The notes: generated by a model from the letters alone, not told the origin. 8,070 nt of DNA from Candidatus Bathyarchaeota archaeon (GCA_005882955.1 VBBB01000071.1:1-8070); one strand, 5' to 3'. Positions 1 to 5,694 are shown, numbered from the stretch's first letter. A program made the numbers and translations.

Positions 1-13
1 AGAACGCTGGGGA

Positions 14-685
14 ATGCTTCTATTGCGTAGAAAGGGCCACATGGCGCCTTTCACACTAGTCATACTCTTACTCCTATTCGGAAGAAAGAAGACCGACCCG
101 ATAGAGGACACGAACAAAGACGAGCCCATTAGCAGAGAACCTTTCCCCGTACCTGACATTCTCAAGAAAACGATAACCAGCACCGACGTCTCTAGGTCTC
201 GAGATAGACTTCGTCTAGCAAGTCTGGAAAGAGACATAATCGGAGACGCTCTCACAAAAATCTATGAGGCAGAGACTAGAGGACAGATCAGCGACAGCGA
301 AAAAAACCAGCTCCTGCAACGATACAAGACAGACCTCAAGCGAGTAGACGGAGAAATAGACACTCACAAGAGGACAGTAGATCTCTACGAACTAGAATCG
401 GCCAAGGAAGACCTTCTCAAGAGTTTCCAAGAAAAAATGCTCGAAATAGACCTGAAGATAAGCCAGATTAGACCGGGCATAATCGCAACATCCCAAGCAA
501 TCCCCCCCAAAGCATCCGAGCCTCCCAAGACCGAGACAAGCCCAACTACGCCGGCTGCAAACCCTCCGAAAGAACGACCCCTCAAGGAGAAGCCTAAGAA
601 CAAAGCTGAAGAGCGGCTAGAGACCATTCGCGAGGAAGTACTCAAGGCAATGGAACGCCTCGAACAGATCGAGACGGAAGGCTGA
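14..685 (+). CDS. Membrane-anchored coiled-coil protein, unknown function (possibly 5'-partial)
   Basis: I do not recognise a named family. From the ATG at 14 the protein has 223 residues. A basic start (RRKGH, 5-9) precedes a short hydrophobic stretch (about 11-23, FTLVILLLLFG) closed by RKK, so it looks like a single membrane anchor with a cytoplasmic body. Residues about 60-153 are charged and heptad-like (LERDIIGDAL, then two long helices to KISQIRP), consistent with a coiled coil. Residues about 160-197 form a Pro/Lys/Thr-rich linker, and 197-221 a final amphipathic helix (AEERLETIREEV). The frame stays open to base 2, so the gene may begin outside the window and have lost an earlier membrane segment; an internal ATG at 41 is another possible start, preceded by GAAAGG. 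It ends in a TGA at 683-685 that overlaps the probable beginning of rpiA, so the two are probably co-transcribed. The function is unknown; a scaffold or envelope role would be a guess. Confidence 0.7.
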   Translation: MLLLRRKGHMAPFTLVILLLLFGRKKTDPIEDTNKDEPISREPFPVPDILKKTITSTDVSRSRDRLRLASLERDIIGDALTKIYEAETRGQISDSEKNQLLQRYKTDLKRVDGEIDTHKRTVDLYELESAKEDLLKSFQEKMLEIDLKISQIRPGIIATSQAIPPKASEPPKTETSPTTPAANPPKERPLKEKPKNKAEERLETIREEVLKAMERLEQIETEG

Positions 686-1392
686 GCAACAACCTGTCCT
701 GGACAGACAAGGCTCGGATAAGCGCCGCCGCCCAAGCAGTAAGAGAAATCAGGGACAACACAACAATCGGACTAGGAAGCGGCAACACCATCCTACGAGC
801 CCTCGAACTTGCCTCAGAACGAGTCAAAAAAGAGAACCTCAGGATCACCTTCATCCCAACCTCCTATCAGACAGAATTAGCCGCAAAGAAACTAGGTCTC
901 AAAACATCAAACCTCGAAGAAGACACAGAACCCGACTTAGCATTGGACGGAGCAGACCAGATACAATGGCGAACCCTCGACATGGTGAAAGGCGGAGGAG
1001 CAGCGCTCCTACGAGAAAAGATCGTAGATTCAACCTCGAAGAAACTGGTCATCATAGTTGACGAGAAGAAACTGGCTAAGACCCTGGGGGGACCCCAGCC
1101 GATACCCGTCGAGATAGTTCCCTTCGGCTATTCGTCAACGGTCGCAAAAATCAGAAAAATCTCCGAAAAAGCCGTCCTAAGAGAAGCCGCGGGCAAAGCC
1201 GGACCTGTGATAACAGACAACGGAAACCTCATTGCCGACGTGTTCTTTCGAAGCCTACGCCGACCAGAAATCGTCCACGAGAAACTAAAGAATATACCCG
1301 GCGTCATCGAAACGGGTCTCTTCCTACAAATGTGCGATGTCGCCTACGTGGGAAGAAAAGACGGCCGAGTCGATATTCTCCGCCGAAGCTAA
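682..1392 (+). CDS. rpiA: Ribose-5-phosphate isomerase A, non-canonical start
   Basis: It interconverts ribose 5-phosphate and ribulose 5-phosphate, linking nucleotide synthesis to sugar metabolism in the cytoplasm. Counting from CTG 682, the 236 residues carry the RpiA signatures in order: phosphate loop GLGSGNT (30-36), DGADQ (89-93, the catalytic-Asp motif usually written DGADE, here with Gln), KGGGAALLREK (103-113, catalytic Lys and Glu), PVEIVPFG (142-149), TDNGN (178-182) and IPGVIETGLF (205-214). The length fits the family (about 220-230). The reading frame opens at 610 after a stop at 607-609, and contains no ATG, GTG or TTG until the TTG at 943, which would remove the first 87 residues including the phosphate loop. 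The only near-cognate candidates are CTG 682, overlapping the upstream TGA, and CTG 694, about 12 bases after GGAAGG (676-681). Either CTG initiation or an indel in the assembly must explain this. The product assignment is secure; the start is not. Confidence 0.9.
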   Translation: MSNNLSWTDKARISAAAQAVREIRDNTTIGLGSGNTILRALELASERVKKENLRITFIPTSYQTELAAKKLGLKTSNLEEDTEPDLALDGADQIQWRTLDMVKGGGAALLREKIVDSTSKKLVIIVDEKKLAKTLGGPQPIPVEIVPFGYSSTVAKIRKISEKAVLREAAGKAGPVITDNGNLIADVFFRSLRRPEIVHEKLKNIPGVIETGLFLQMCDVAYVGRKDGRVDILRRS

Positions 1393-1448
1393 CGCATCAA
1401 GAGCCGGATAATTGTCGTCATATTTCACACAAAGTGCCGGGGGCGGGG

Positions 1449-1467
1449 CTCTCGAAAGAGGTCTTCT
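1449..1467 (-). other. tRNA-Met intron 3, T-loop 59/60 (19 bases)
   Basis: It separates TTCGAT (54-59) from C60 (1448). A strict BHB can be drawn: T-stem GCGGG/CCCGC as outer helix, bulges ATA and AGC, four-pair central helix TTCG with CGAG (1454-1451, one G-U), and an inner helix GAAG/CTTT closed by ACCT. Removal leaves a seven-base T-loop TTCGATC. A 58/59 cut giving TTCGAGC is possible but fits the BHB less well. Confidence 0.85.
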
Positions 1468-1489
1468 ATCGAACCCGCGACCTCCGGAT

Positions 1490-1503
1490 CTCTCAAACCA
1501 GAT
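1490..1503 (-). other. tRNA-Met intron 2, canonical 37/38 (14 bases)
   Basis: It lies between A37 (1504) and A38 (1489) in the anticodon loop. It forms a textbook BHB: a four-pair central helix CTCA (nucleotides 32-35) with TGAG (1495-1492), flanked by three-base bulges TAA and AGA, with cleavage falling between the second and third base of each bulge. Removal restores the loop CTCATAA and the stem CCGGA/TCCGG. Confidence 0.88.
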
Positions 1504-1517
1504 TATGAGTCCGGCGC

Positions 1518-1536
1518 TTTGGCTCCCCTTTCGGGG
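1518..1536 (-). other. tRNA-Met intron 1, D-arm (19 bases, position 23/24 or 22/23)
   Basis: This segment interrupts the 3' strand of the D-stem (GA before it, GC after it). The boundary can slide by one base (1519-1537) because an A occurs at both ends, giving a cut after nucleotide 23 or after 22. The insert starts with a CCCC/GGGG hairpin closed by a GAAA tetraloop, and its end (CCAAA) is complementary to TTTGG in the D-loop. A strict BHB cannot be drawn: with the 22/23 cut the bulges are AGA and AAA, but the central helix GGTC/AGCC has one C-A mismatch. A relaxed motif is therefore likely. Its removal is required to restore the GCTC/GAGC stem. Confidence 0.8.
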
Positions 1537-1586
1537 TCTGACCAAACTGAGCCACCCCGGCAAAACGGCCCGCGCAGGGTCTACTG

Positions 1587-1594
1587 CTAAAAAG
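1587..1594 (-). promoter_or_regulatory. TATA-like box for tRNA-Met
   Basis: On the minus strand CTTTTTAG is centred about 29-30 bases before the tRNA 5' end (1561), the expected archaeal TBP-site distance. It lies within a short divergent promoter region that also serves pgk on the other strand. Confidence 0.5.
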
Positions 1595-1607
1595 CATTGG
1601 CCCAAGA

Positions 1608-1617
1608 AAGATTAAAC
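1608..1617 (+). promoter_or_regulatory. Possible TATA-like box for pgk
   Basis: AAGATTAAAC is centred about 45 bases before the pgk TTG, predicting a leader of roughly 18 bases that contains the weak ribosome-binding match AAAAGG (1644-1649). The match to a TATA consensus is only moderate. Confidence 0.3.
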
Positions 1618-1657
1618 GGAAACGAAACTAGACGAGGAAGTAGAAAAGGCCCCTAGC

Positions 1658-2893
1658 TTGTCCAGCCACAAATTTCTCACACTAGACGACGTGGAGACAA
1701 GCAACAAGAGGATTTTCCTAAGAGTAGACATCAACGTTCCTCTGGACCCATCCACGCATCTGATCCTGGACGACACAAGGATCAAAGCAGTCTCGGAGAC
1801 GCTCGCCAGACTGGAAGACGCAAGGGTCGTCCTTGGGTCCCACCAGAGCAGGCCAGGAAAAGATGACTTCACGAATATGGAACCCCACGCGAAAGCGCTA
1901 GCAGATTGTTGCAACCAGGAAGTAATGTTCGTAGAAGATGTCATGGGCCCCCACGCCCGCCAGAGAATAGCAAAGGTCGAACGAGGCCAAGTACTCGTCC
2001 TCGACAACCTAAGATTCTGCGCTGAAGAAAACATCGACGACAAACCCGAGAAGCTCCTAAAGACCCATTTCGTCAGACAGCTCTCACCACTCTTCGACCT
2101 CAACGTCAATGACGCGTTTGCAACTGCTCATCGATCGCAACCCAGCATTGTGGGACTAACTGATGCACTTCCAAGCGTAGCAGGACGATTAATGGAAAAA
2201 GAACTCAAAGCAGTCTCCGGACTACTCGTAGAGCCCCAACGGCCATGCGTCTACGTTCTCGGAGGCGCCAAAGTCGAAGACAAGATCCCGGTCATTGAAC
2301 ACATTCTGACCGGCGACAAAGCAGACAAGATCCTCTTAGGAGGAGTACCTGCAAAGCTGTTCCTCAAGGCAATGGACAAGAAAATCTCGGCAGACGACGA
2401 GAAAGACATGGCTGGACTTCAAACTCATATCAAGAAGGCAACATCACTGTCGATGAAGTATAAGGACAGGATCGAGGTCCCAGTTGACCTTGCATATGCA
2501 GATACTCGTGGAAAGAGAACTGACAGAGGCATAGATGTCCCTTTGAAAGAATCGGCCCTAGATATTGGAGCCACGACTATCGAAAAATATTCGAAAGCCT
2601 TGGAGGGAGCAGCCACTATTGTCGCTAACGGACCCCTCGGAGTGTTTGAGAGAGATGGGTTCGACCTCGGTACAAAACAGGTCCTAGAAGCCATGGCCAA
2701 GAGCAACGGCTACACAGTCATAGGAGGCGGACACCTGGTGGGTCTCGCCTCAATCCTTGGTATAGATGACAGATTCAAACACGTCAGCACGGCCGGCGGC
2801 GCGATGCTCTCACTACTCTCGGGCCAGAGCCTTCCGGGTGTGGACGCACTCGTCAGAGCCGCAGACAGAATGCGGAACCAGAAAAACAACTGA
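1658..2893 (+). CDS. pgk: Phosphoglycerate kinase, archaeal type
   Basis: It catalyses reversible phosphate transfer between 1,3-bisphosphoglycerate and ADP to give 3-phosphoglycerate and ATP, in cytosolic glycolysis/gluconeogenesis. The 411 residues match the archaeal length. N-domain substrate motifs: LRVDINVPLD (21-30), DDTRIKA (38-44), HQSRPGK (62-68, the archaeal form of the bacterial HxGRP motif), LDNLRF (115-120) and NDAFATAHRSQPSIVG (151-166). C-domain nucleotide motifs: LGGAKVEDKI (201-210), VPVDLAY (274-280), ANGPLGVFE (323-331) and GGGHL (356-360). The start is TTG 1658: the frame has a stop at 1613-1615 and no ATG or GTG before the conserved FLTLDD. A moderate ribosome-binding match AAAAGG ends about 8 bases upstream. 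The gene is downstream of rpiA but separated from it by the antisense tRNA-Met, so it probably has its own promoter. It is followed after about 54 bases by tRNA-Thr. Confidence 0.97.
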   Translation: MSSHKFLTLDDVETSNKRIFLRVDINVPLDPSTHLILDDTRIKAVSETLARLEDARVVLGSHQSRPGKDDFTNMEPHAKALADCCNQEVMFVEDVMGPHARQRIAKVERGQVLVLDNLRFCAEENIDDKPEKLLKTHFVRQLSPLFDLNVNDAFATAHRSQPSIVGLTDALPSVAGRLMEKELKAVSGLLVEPQRPCVYVLGGAKVEDKIPVIEHILTGDKADKILLGGVPAKLFLKAMDKKISADDEKDMAGLQTHIKKATSLSMKYKDRIEVPVDLAYADTRGKRTDRGIDVPLKESALDIGATTIEKYSKALEGAATIVANGPLGVFERDGFDLGTKQVLEAMAKSNGYTVIGGGHLVGLASILGIDDRFKHVSTAGGAMLSLLSGQSLPGVDALVRAADRMRNQKNN

Positions 2894-2911
2894 ACCACCT
2901 GACTCAGTAGA

Positions 2912-2921
2912 ACTTATCTTA
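2912..2921 (+). promoter_or_regulatory. TATA-like box for tRNA-Thr
   Basis: ACTTATCTTA ends about 27 bases before the tRNA 5' end, where archaeal TBP sites lie. The match is moderate, and read-through from pgk is an alternative source of the transcript. Confidence 0.35.
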
Positions 2922-2947
2922 GCCTCAACTCCACCCACCACGCGACA

Positions 2948-3035
2948 GCCCCGGTAGCTCAGTGGTGGAGCGACAGCCTTGTACCCCAAGTGAGAAAGCT
3001 GTAGGTCCCGGGTTCAATCCCCGGCCGGGGCTCCA
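2948..3035 (+). tRNA. tRNA-Thr (UGU) with a 13-base intron and encoded CCA
   Basis: Acceptor GCCCCGG (2948-2954) pairs with CCGGGGC (3025-3031), discriminator T at 3032 and an encoded CCA at 3033-3035. D-stem GCTC/GAGC with loop AGTGGTG; anticodon stem ACAGC (2973-2977) with GCTGT (2998-3002); variable loop AGGTC; T-stem CCGGG/CCCGG with loop TTCAATC. With the intron removed the anticodon loop is CTTGTAA, giving anticodon UGU, which reads ACA threonine codons. The discriminator U agrees with what is known of some archaeal threonine tRNAs. A tyrosine reading (GUA, one base along) was considered but leaves the anticodon stem unpaired. Confidence 0.95.
2984..2996 (+). other. tRNA-Thr intron, 37/38 (13 bases)
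   Basis: The intron CCCCAAGTGAGAA lies between A37 (2983) and A38 (2997). A BHB can be drawn: bulges TAC and AAA cut between the second and third base, with a central helix CTTG (32-35) against TGAG (2991-2994) that includes two G-U pairs. The rest of the intron is only a tiny loop, so this is near the minimum size for such introns. Confidence 0.85.
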
Positions 3036-3122
3036 AACACGATTCCGATTATCACAGGCTGATTCCTGACTCGAGACTCCATGCAAGCCTAATCCCGACG
3101 CGGAAGGAGATCCAAAATCAAT

Positions 3123-3152
3123 TTTCCGCACGTCGTTTATTAGACGCGGAAA
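3123..3152 (+). promoter_or_regulatory. TATA box inside an inverted repeat; putative operator of the 3186 gene
   Basis: TTTATTA (3136-3142) lies about 47 bases before the ATG at 3186, predicting a leader of about 20 bases. It is framed by TTTCCGC (3123-3129) and GCGGAAA (3146-3152), extended inward by GTC/GAC (3132-3134 and 3143-3145), leaving only two unpaired bases in the left arm. A further direct copy of GACGCGGAA sits at 3097-3105. A dyad over the TBP site is the layout of an archaeal repressor operator; the regulator is unknown. Confidence 0.5.
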
Positions 3153-3185
3153 CCTAGAAACCTGTCCCGGAAGAAGATCGAACCC

Positions 3186-3647
3186 ATGGCACGAAGGTTC
3201 CTTAGACGACGAACAATCGTCATAGCTGCAATCATCGTCGCTCTCTCTGTTGGAATCGTCTTTGCAAGCATACCCTACCTTCCACATCCTCCTGCGCGAA
3301 CAATCCAGACCCCGGTAACCCATACCATCAGAGGGGGAAGCGAAATGTATCCAGGAGTCTACTCTCTTACGCTACGAGGAGTTTCCAGCACTGACAATTT
3401 TGCAATAGGAGTTAACGTGACGAACGGAATGGCATCATTCTGCGTGATGCCAGAGTCCAGTTTCATTGCTTGGACTTTCAATAACTCGACCGGAGGAATC
3501 CCGTTTTCATTCGATAGCTGTATCCTCAACGTGCAGACAGCCCAGACGACGCTAAGATTTACTCCCACAAGCCAGGGCAACTGGGACGTCGTCGCTGTCA
3601 ATACTAGCTCAGCGACGATAATAGTCGAGTACACTCCCGCTTCCTAG
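3186..3647 (+). CDS. Small secreted or membrane-anchored beta-rich protein, unknown function
   Basis: I do not recognise a family. The 153 residues begin MARRFLRRR, then a hydrophobic helix (11-31, IVIAAIIVALSVGIVF and on) that fits a signal anchor, so the body probably faces outside. Residues 45-153 are rich in Thr, Ser, Val and Asn with alternating hydrophobic residues, suggesting a beta sandwich. Cys86 and Cys112 could form a disulfide, and there are N-glycosylation-type sequons near 77, 99-100 and 139. The closing pattern GNWDVVAVNTSSATIIVEY resembles the last strands of GOLD/emp24-like or immunoglobulin-like extracellular domains; this is inference from pattern only. The ATG start is preceded by CGGAAGAAG (3168-3176) at a reasonable distance. 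The gene is monocistronic, with a dyad-covered TATA box, and converges on the MFS transporter, with which its stop codon overlaps. Confidence 0.75.
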   Translation: MARRFLRRRTIVIAAIIVALSVGIVFASIPYLPHPPARTIQTPVTHTIRGGSEMYPGVYSLTLRGVSSTDNFAIGVNVTNGMASFCVMPESSFIAWTFNNSTGGIPFSFDSCILNVQTAQTTLRFTPTSQGNWDVVAVNTSSATIIVEYTPAS

Positions 3648-5056
3648 GCTGACCCTCGGAGTAGAGAGAAGACTGAGGAGACAAGAATGATCCCTGAAAA
3701 CACTAGAAGAACATGCTGCAAGCCGGGAAGAAAGCCGCCTAACGATCCGTTCGCTGTCTGAACGCTCATGATAAGATTCGGGTTGCCAATAATGCTGAGC
3801 AGCTTATCGTACGGCACATCAGCAGTCATGAGCGCTAAGACCAGTGGGATGCTGGCGACGATGCTTGTGTTGATGATGGTAACTCTTACCGCGGAAGAGA
3901 TTCCCCTCTTTGAGGCTGGCACCGAACCCATAACAGAACTAGCATTCGGACTGCGGAATAGGCCGATTCCAAATCCTACAAGCACCAGGCCTACCACGAT
4001 CTGAGAATAGGGAGTAGACTGATCGAATCTTGACAAGGCGAAAAACCCTCCGGCTGCCGTTATGAGACCGAGAGTGCTGAGACCCCTCGCCCCCCATTTA
4101 TCTGAGAGAGTACCACTTATTGGTCCAATGAAGATCAGAGTAGCGTCAAGAGGGATTAGAAATATTCCCGCGTGTAGCGGATCGTATCCTCTTACGAGCT
4201 GGAAATAGAGAGTCATAATAAAGGCAAGTCCTGCAAACGCGAGACCGCTGAGCAGATTGGCAATGTTTCCAGCGGTGAATACGCGGATTCTGAACAGGGA
4301 GAGATCGAGAACTGGAAACTTGGTTCGACGCTCGACAAGAAAGAAGAAGACCATGAGGACTCCACTCGACGCGACGAGAACTAGGTTCAGAGTATCTGTT
4401 AGACTACCGATGGTTAGGCCGAGCAGTAGAAGAGTGATCGAACTCGAAAAACTGGCCGCGCCAAGCAGATCGAACTTTTCTCCCCGCATCGGCTGAGAAA
4501 TCTCTTTCAGTCTCCGACGCGACCAGTATGTTCCGAAGATTCCGATCGGAACGTTAACCAGGAAAATAGACCGCCAGGTGAAAAACTGGATGAGAATACC
4601 GCTAAGAGTATAGCCAGTAATTGTCCCAGCGTTAATCGCGACCTGGTTTATCCCGATCCCCTTTCCCAGCCCTTCACCAGCGAAGGCATCCGTGACAATA
4701 GCGACGCTATTGACGAAGAGAAGCGCGGCACCAACGCCCTGAACAAGCCGGAAACCCAACAGCTCCTCCGCGGTCATGGAGACACCGGAGAGGAATGAGC
4801 CGATGGTGAATATGGCGAAGCCCAAATTGTACAACCGGACCCGGCCATACAGGTCAGCTATCCTTCCGATCCCTACCAGAAGGACAGTTATCATGAGTCG
4901 GTAGACGGTGATGAACCAGACCCCGACAACCAGGTTCGTGTTCAGCGCAAACACCACCTGGGGAAGACCCACGACAAGAATGCTCGAGTCCAGCGTGGCC
5001 ATGAAAATGCCGACTGTAGTAACGGTGAGAACGACCCACTTGTACTCCAAAGACAA
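3644..5056 (-). CDS. MFS transporter, DHA2-like (14 transmembrane helices), probable drug or metabolite efflux
   Basis: A polytopic inner-membrane transporter, most likely a proton-coupled exporter; the substrate cannot be read from sequence. The 470 residues match the 14-helix drug:H+ antiporter 2 family. Visible motifs: LDSSILVVGLP (22-32, the TM1 motif usually LDxTIVNVALP), motif A GRIADLYGR (64-72) in the loop after TM2, LVQGVGAALLFV (104-115, around TM4), WRSIFLVNVPIGIF (161-174, typical DHA2), a second-half motif-A-like stretch GTLSDKWGAR (315-324), and MGSVPASKRGISSAV (376-390). The TM5 antiporter motif C, normally with GP pairs, reads AGTITGYTLSG (143-153) and lacks its prolines, so antiport mechanics may differ or the substrate may be unusual. 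The start is TTG 5056, the first possible after an in-frame TAG ten bases upstream; a second TTG two codons in is also possible. It has its own TATA box. Confidence 0.9.
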   Translation of the reverse strand: MSLEYKWVVLTVTTVGIFMATLDSSILVVGLPQVVFALNTNLVVGVWFITVYRLMITVLLVGIGRIADLYGRVRLYNLGFAIFTIGSFLSGVSMTAEELLGFRLVQGVGAALLFVNSVAIVTDAFAGEGLGKGIGINQVAINAGTITGYTLSGILIQFFTWRSIFLVNVPIGIFGTYWSRRRLKEISQPMRGEKFDLLGAASFSSSITLLLLGLTIGSLTDTLNLVLVASSGVLMVFFFLVERRTKFPVLDLSLFRIRVFTAGNIANLLSGLAFAGLAFIMTLYFQLVRGYDPLHAGIFLIPLDATLIFIGPISGTLSDKWGARGLSTLGLITAAGGFFALSRFDQSTPYSQIVVGLVLVGFGIGLFRSPNASSVMGSVPASKRGISSAVRVTIINTSIVASIPLVLALMTADVPYDKLLSIIGNPNLIMSVQTANGSLGGFLPGLQHVLLVFSGIILVSSVFSLLRGSA

Positions 5057-5099
5057 ACCGCCAACCTAGCAGGCGTCTCCGAGCCTCCGCCCATCGAGG

Positions 5100-5106
5100 T
5101 ATAAAA
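5100..5106 (-). promoter_or_regulatory. TATA box of the MFS gene
   Basis: On the minus strand TTTTATA lies about 47 bases before the TTG start, predicting transcription start near 5076 and a leader of about 20 bases. It is a good match to an archaeal TATA box. Confidence 0.55.
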
Positions 5107-5602
5107 CGCCCCACGAGAAATAAGGCCGCGACATCCCGATTTACGACGATATGCTGAGACTCGCCCAGAACAAGCCCCAATCAGCAGTCCGGAAGCGGGT
5201 TTCATATGATGCCCAGTTCACGCTTGCATGATCCCAGCAGTACGTCATCTGAAAAATGCTGATTCGGCTGTTCTGCGCGACAAACCGGAAATCTCGCCCG
5301 GAAACGTTTCGGACCGGAAATGGCCTCTTCCTAAAATTTTGAAAATAAAAAATTCTCGCGACGCAAAACAGCTGTTCCGAAGTAGCTCTCTGGAAATCGC
5401 TCCATCCCTAGGGACATGCTAGATCTCCAGAAACCCTTTACAATCTATCGAATTCTCTCTGTGAAAAATCGTCGAGAGCGCGCACGAATCGCAAATCTGG
5501 GGATAGGATTTTGTGCCCGGTCTTTTTCACGCGCATCCTTGGGGCAATAATCCGATCTTGAAGGTCGGGGTTCAAGCCGATTCTGCGTTCAAAATTAGAA
5601 TC
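5107..5602. other. Gene-free intergenic stretch with a repeated CCGGAAA motif
   Basis: No ORF here has protein-like composition or a family signature, and I found no cloverleaf, SRP RNA or RNase P RNA signature. What is visible is CCGGAAA three times (5285-5291, 5298-5304, 5314-5320), then an AT-rich block (about 5332-5355), then a 10-base palindrome AACAGCTGTT (5367-5376). A further small hairpin CCGATC/GGTCGG with loop TTGAA begins near 5551. These could belong to an unannotated RNA or a regulatory site, but nothing is decisive. Confidence 0.4.
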
Positions 5603-5648
5603 CTCGCCGAAAAACATTCCAGCCGGCGAGACCCCTCTAGAAAGAGGG
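5603..5648 (-). terminator. Two tandem hairpins downstream of the aminotransferase
   Basis: Past the stop of the 5695-7041 gene, on its strand, come a perfect six-pair hairpin CCCTCT/AGAGGG (5633-5648, four-base loop) and a seven-pair stem CTCGCCG/CGGCGAG (5603-5609 with 5624-5630) with a T-rich loop, followed by AT-rich sequence. They are placed like a 3'-end structure. Archaeal termination depends mainly on T-runs, so hairpins may act in 3'-end stability instead. Confidence 0.35.
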
Positions 5649-5694
5649 CCAACAATATGATTCTAGAGACGAGGGAGCGGTCTTTGTCCCAGAG

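Larger units (their letters stand above)
1435..1561 (-). tRNA. tRNA-Met (CAU), elongator-type, with three introns
   Basis: On the minus strand the 5' acceptor GCCGGGG (1561-1555) pairs with CCCCGGC (1442-1436), discriminator A at 1435, no encoded CCA. After removing three insertions every arm is perfect: D-stem GCTC/GAGC with loop AGTTTGGTCA, anticodon stem CCGGA/TCCGG with loop CTCATAA (anticodon CAU), variable AGGTC, T-stem GCGGG/CCCGC with loop TTCGATC. The mature length is 75 bases plus CCA. CAU also serves tRNA-Ile2 (lysidine-like modified C34) and initiator Met. The G1-C72 pair and CCGGA anticodon stem argue against initiator, and the overall sequence resembles archaeal elongator Met; Ile2 is the less likely alternative. 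The gene is antisense to its flanking genes, in the rpiA-pgk gap, with its own TATA-like box at 1587-1594. It is covered by spurious ORFs in both directions. Confidence 0.9.

Noticed and set aside
943..1392. Short rpiA starting at TTG 943
   Set aside because: It would lose the GSGNT phosphate loop and part of the fold, while the frame upstream clearly encodes them.
1324..1615. ORFs on both strands across the rpiA-pgk gap (1412-1615 plus, 1324-1605 minus)
   Set aside because: They cover the intron-containing tRNA-Met, have no protein-like pattern, and disagree with the perfect cloverleaf.
4854..5205. Minus-strand ORFs overlapping the MFS start
   Set aside because: They are in other frames over the conserved MFS N-terminus and its promoter.
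5228..5422. Plus-strand ORF of 64 residues in the gene-free region
   Set aside because: It spans the CCGGAAA repeats and AT block, with no domain pattern and no ribosome-binding site.
5551..5585. T-arm-like GGGTTCAAGCC, suggesting another tRNA
   Set aside because: No five-pair T-stem, acceptor or anticodon arm could be built, even allowing introns.
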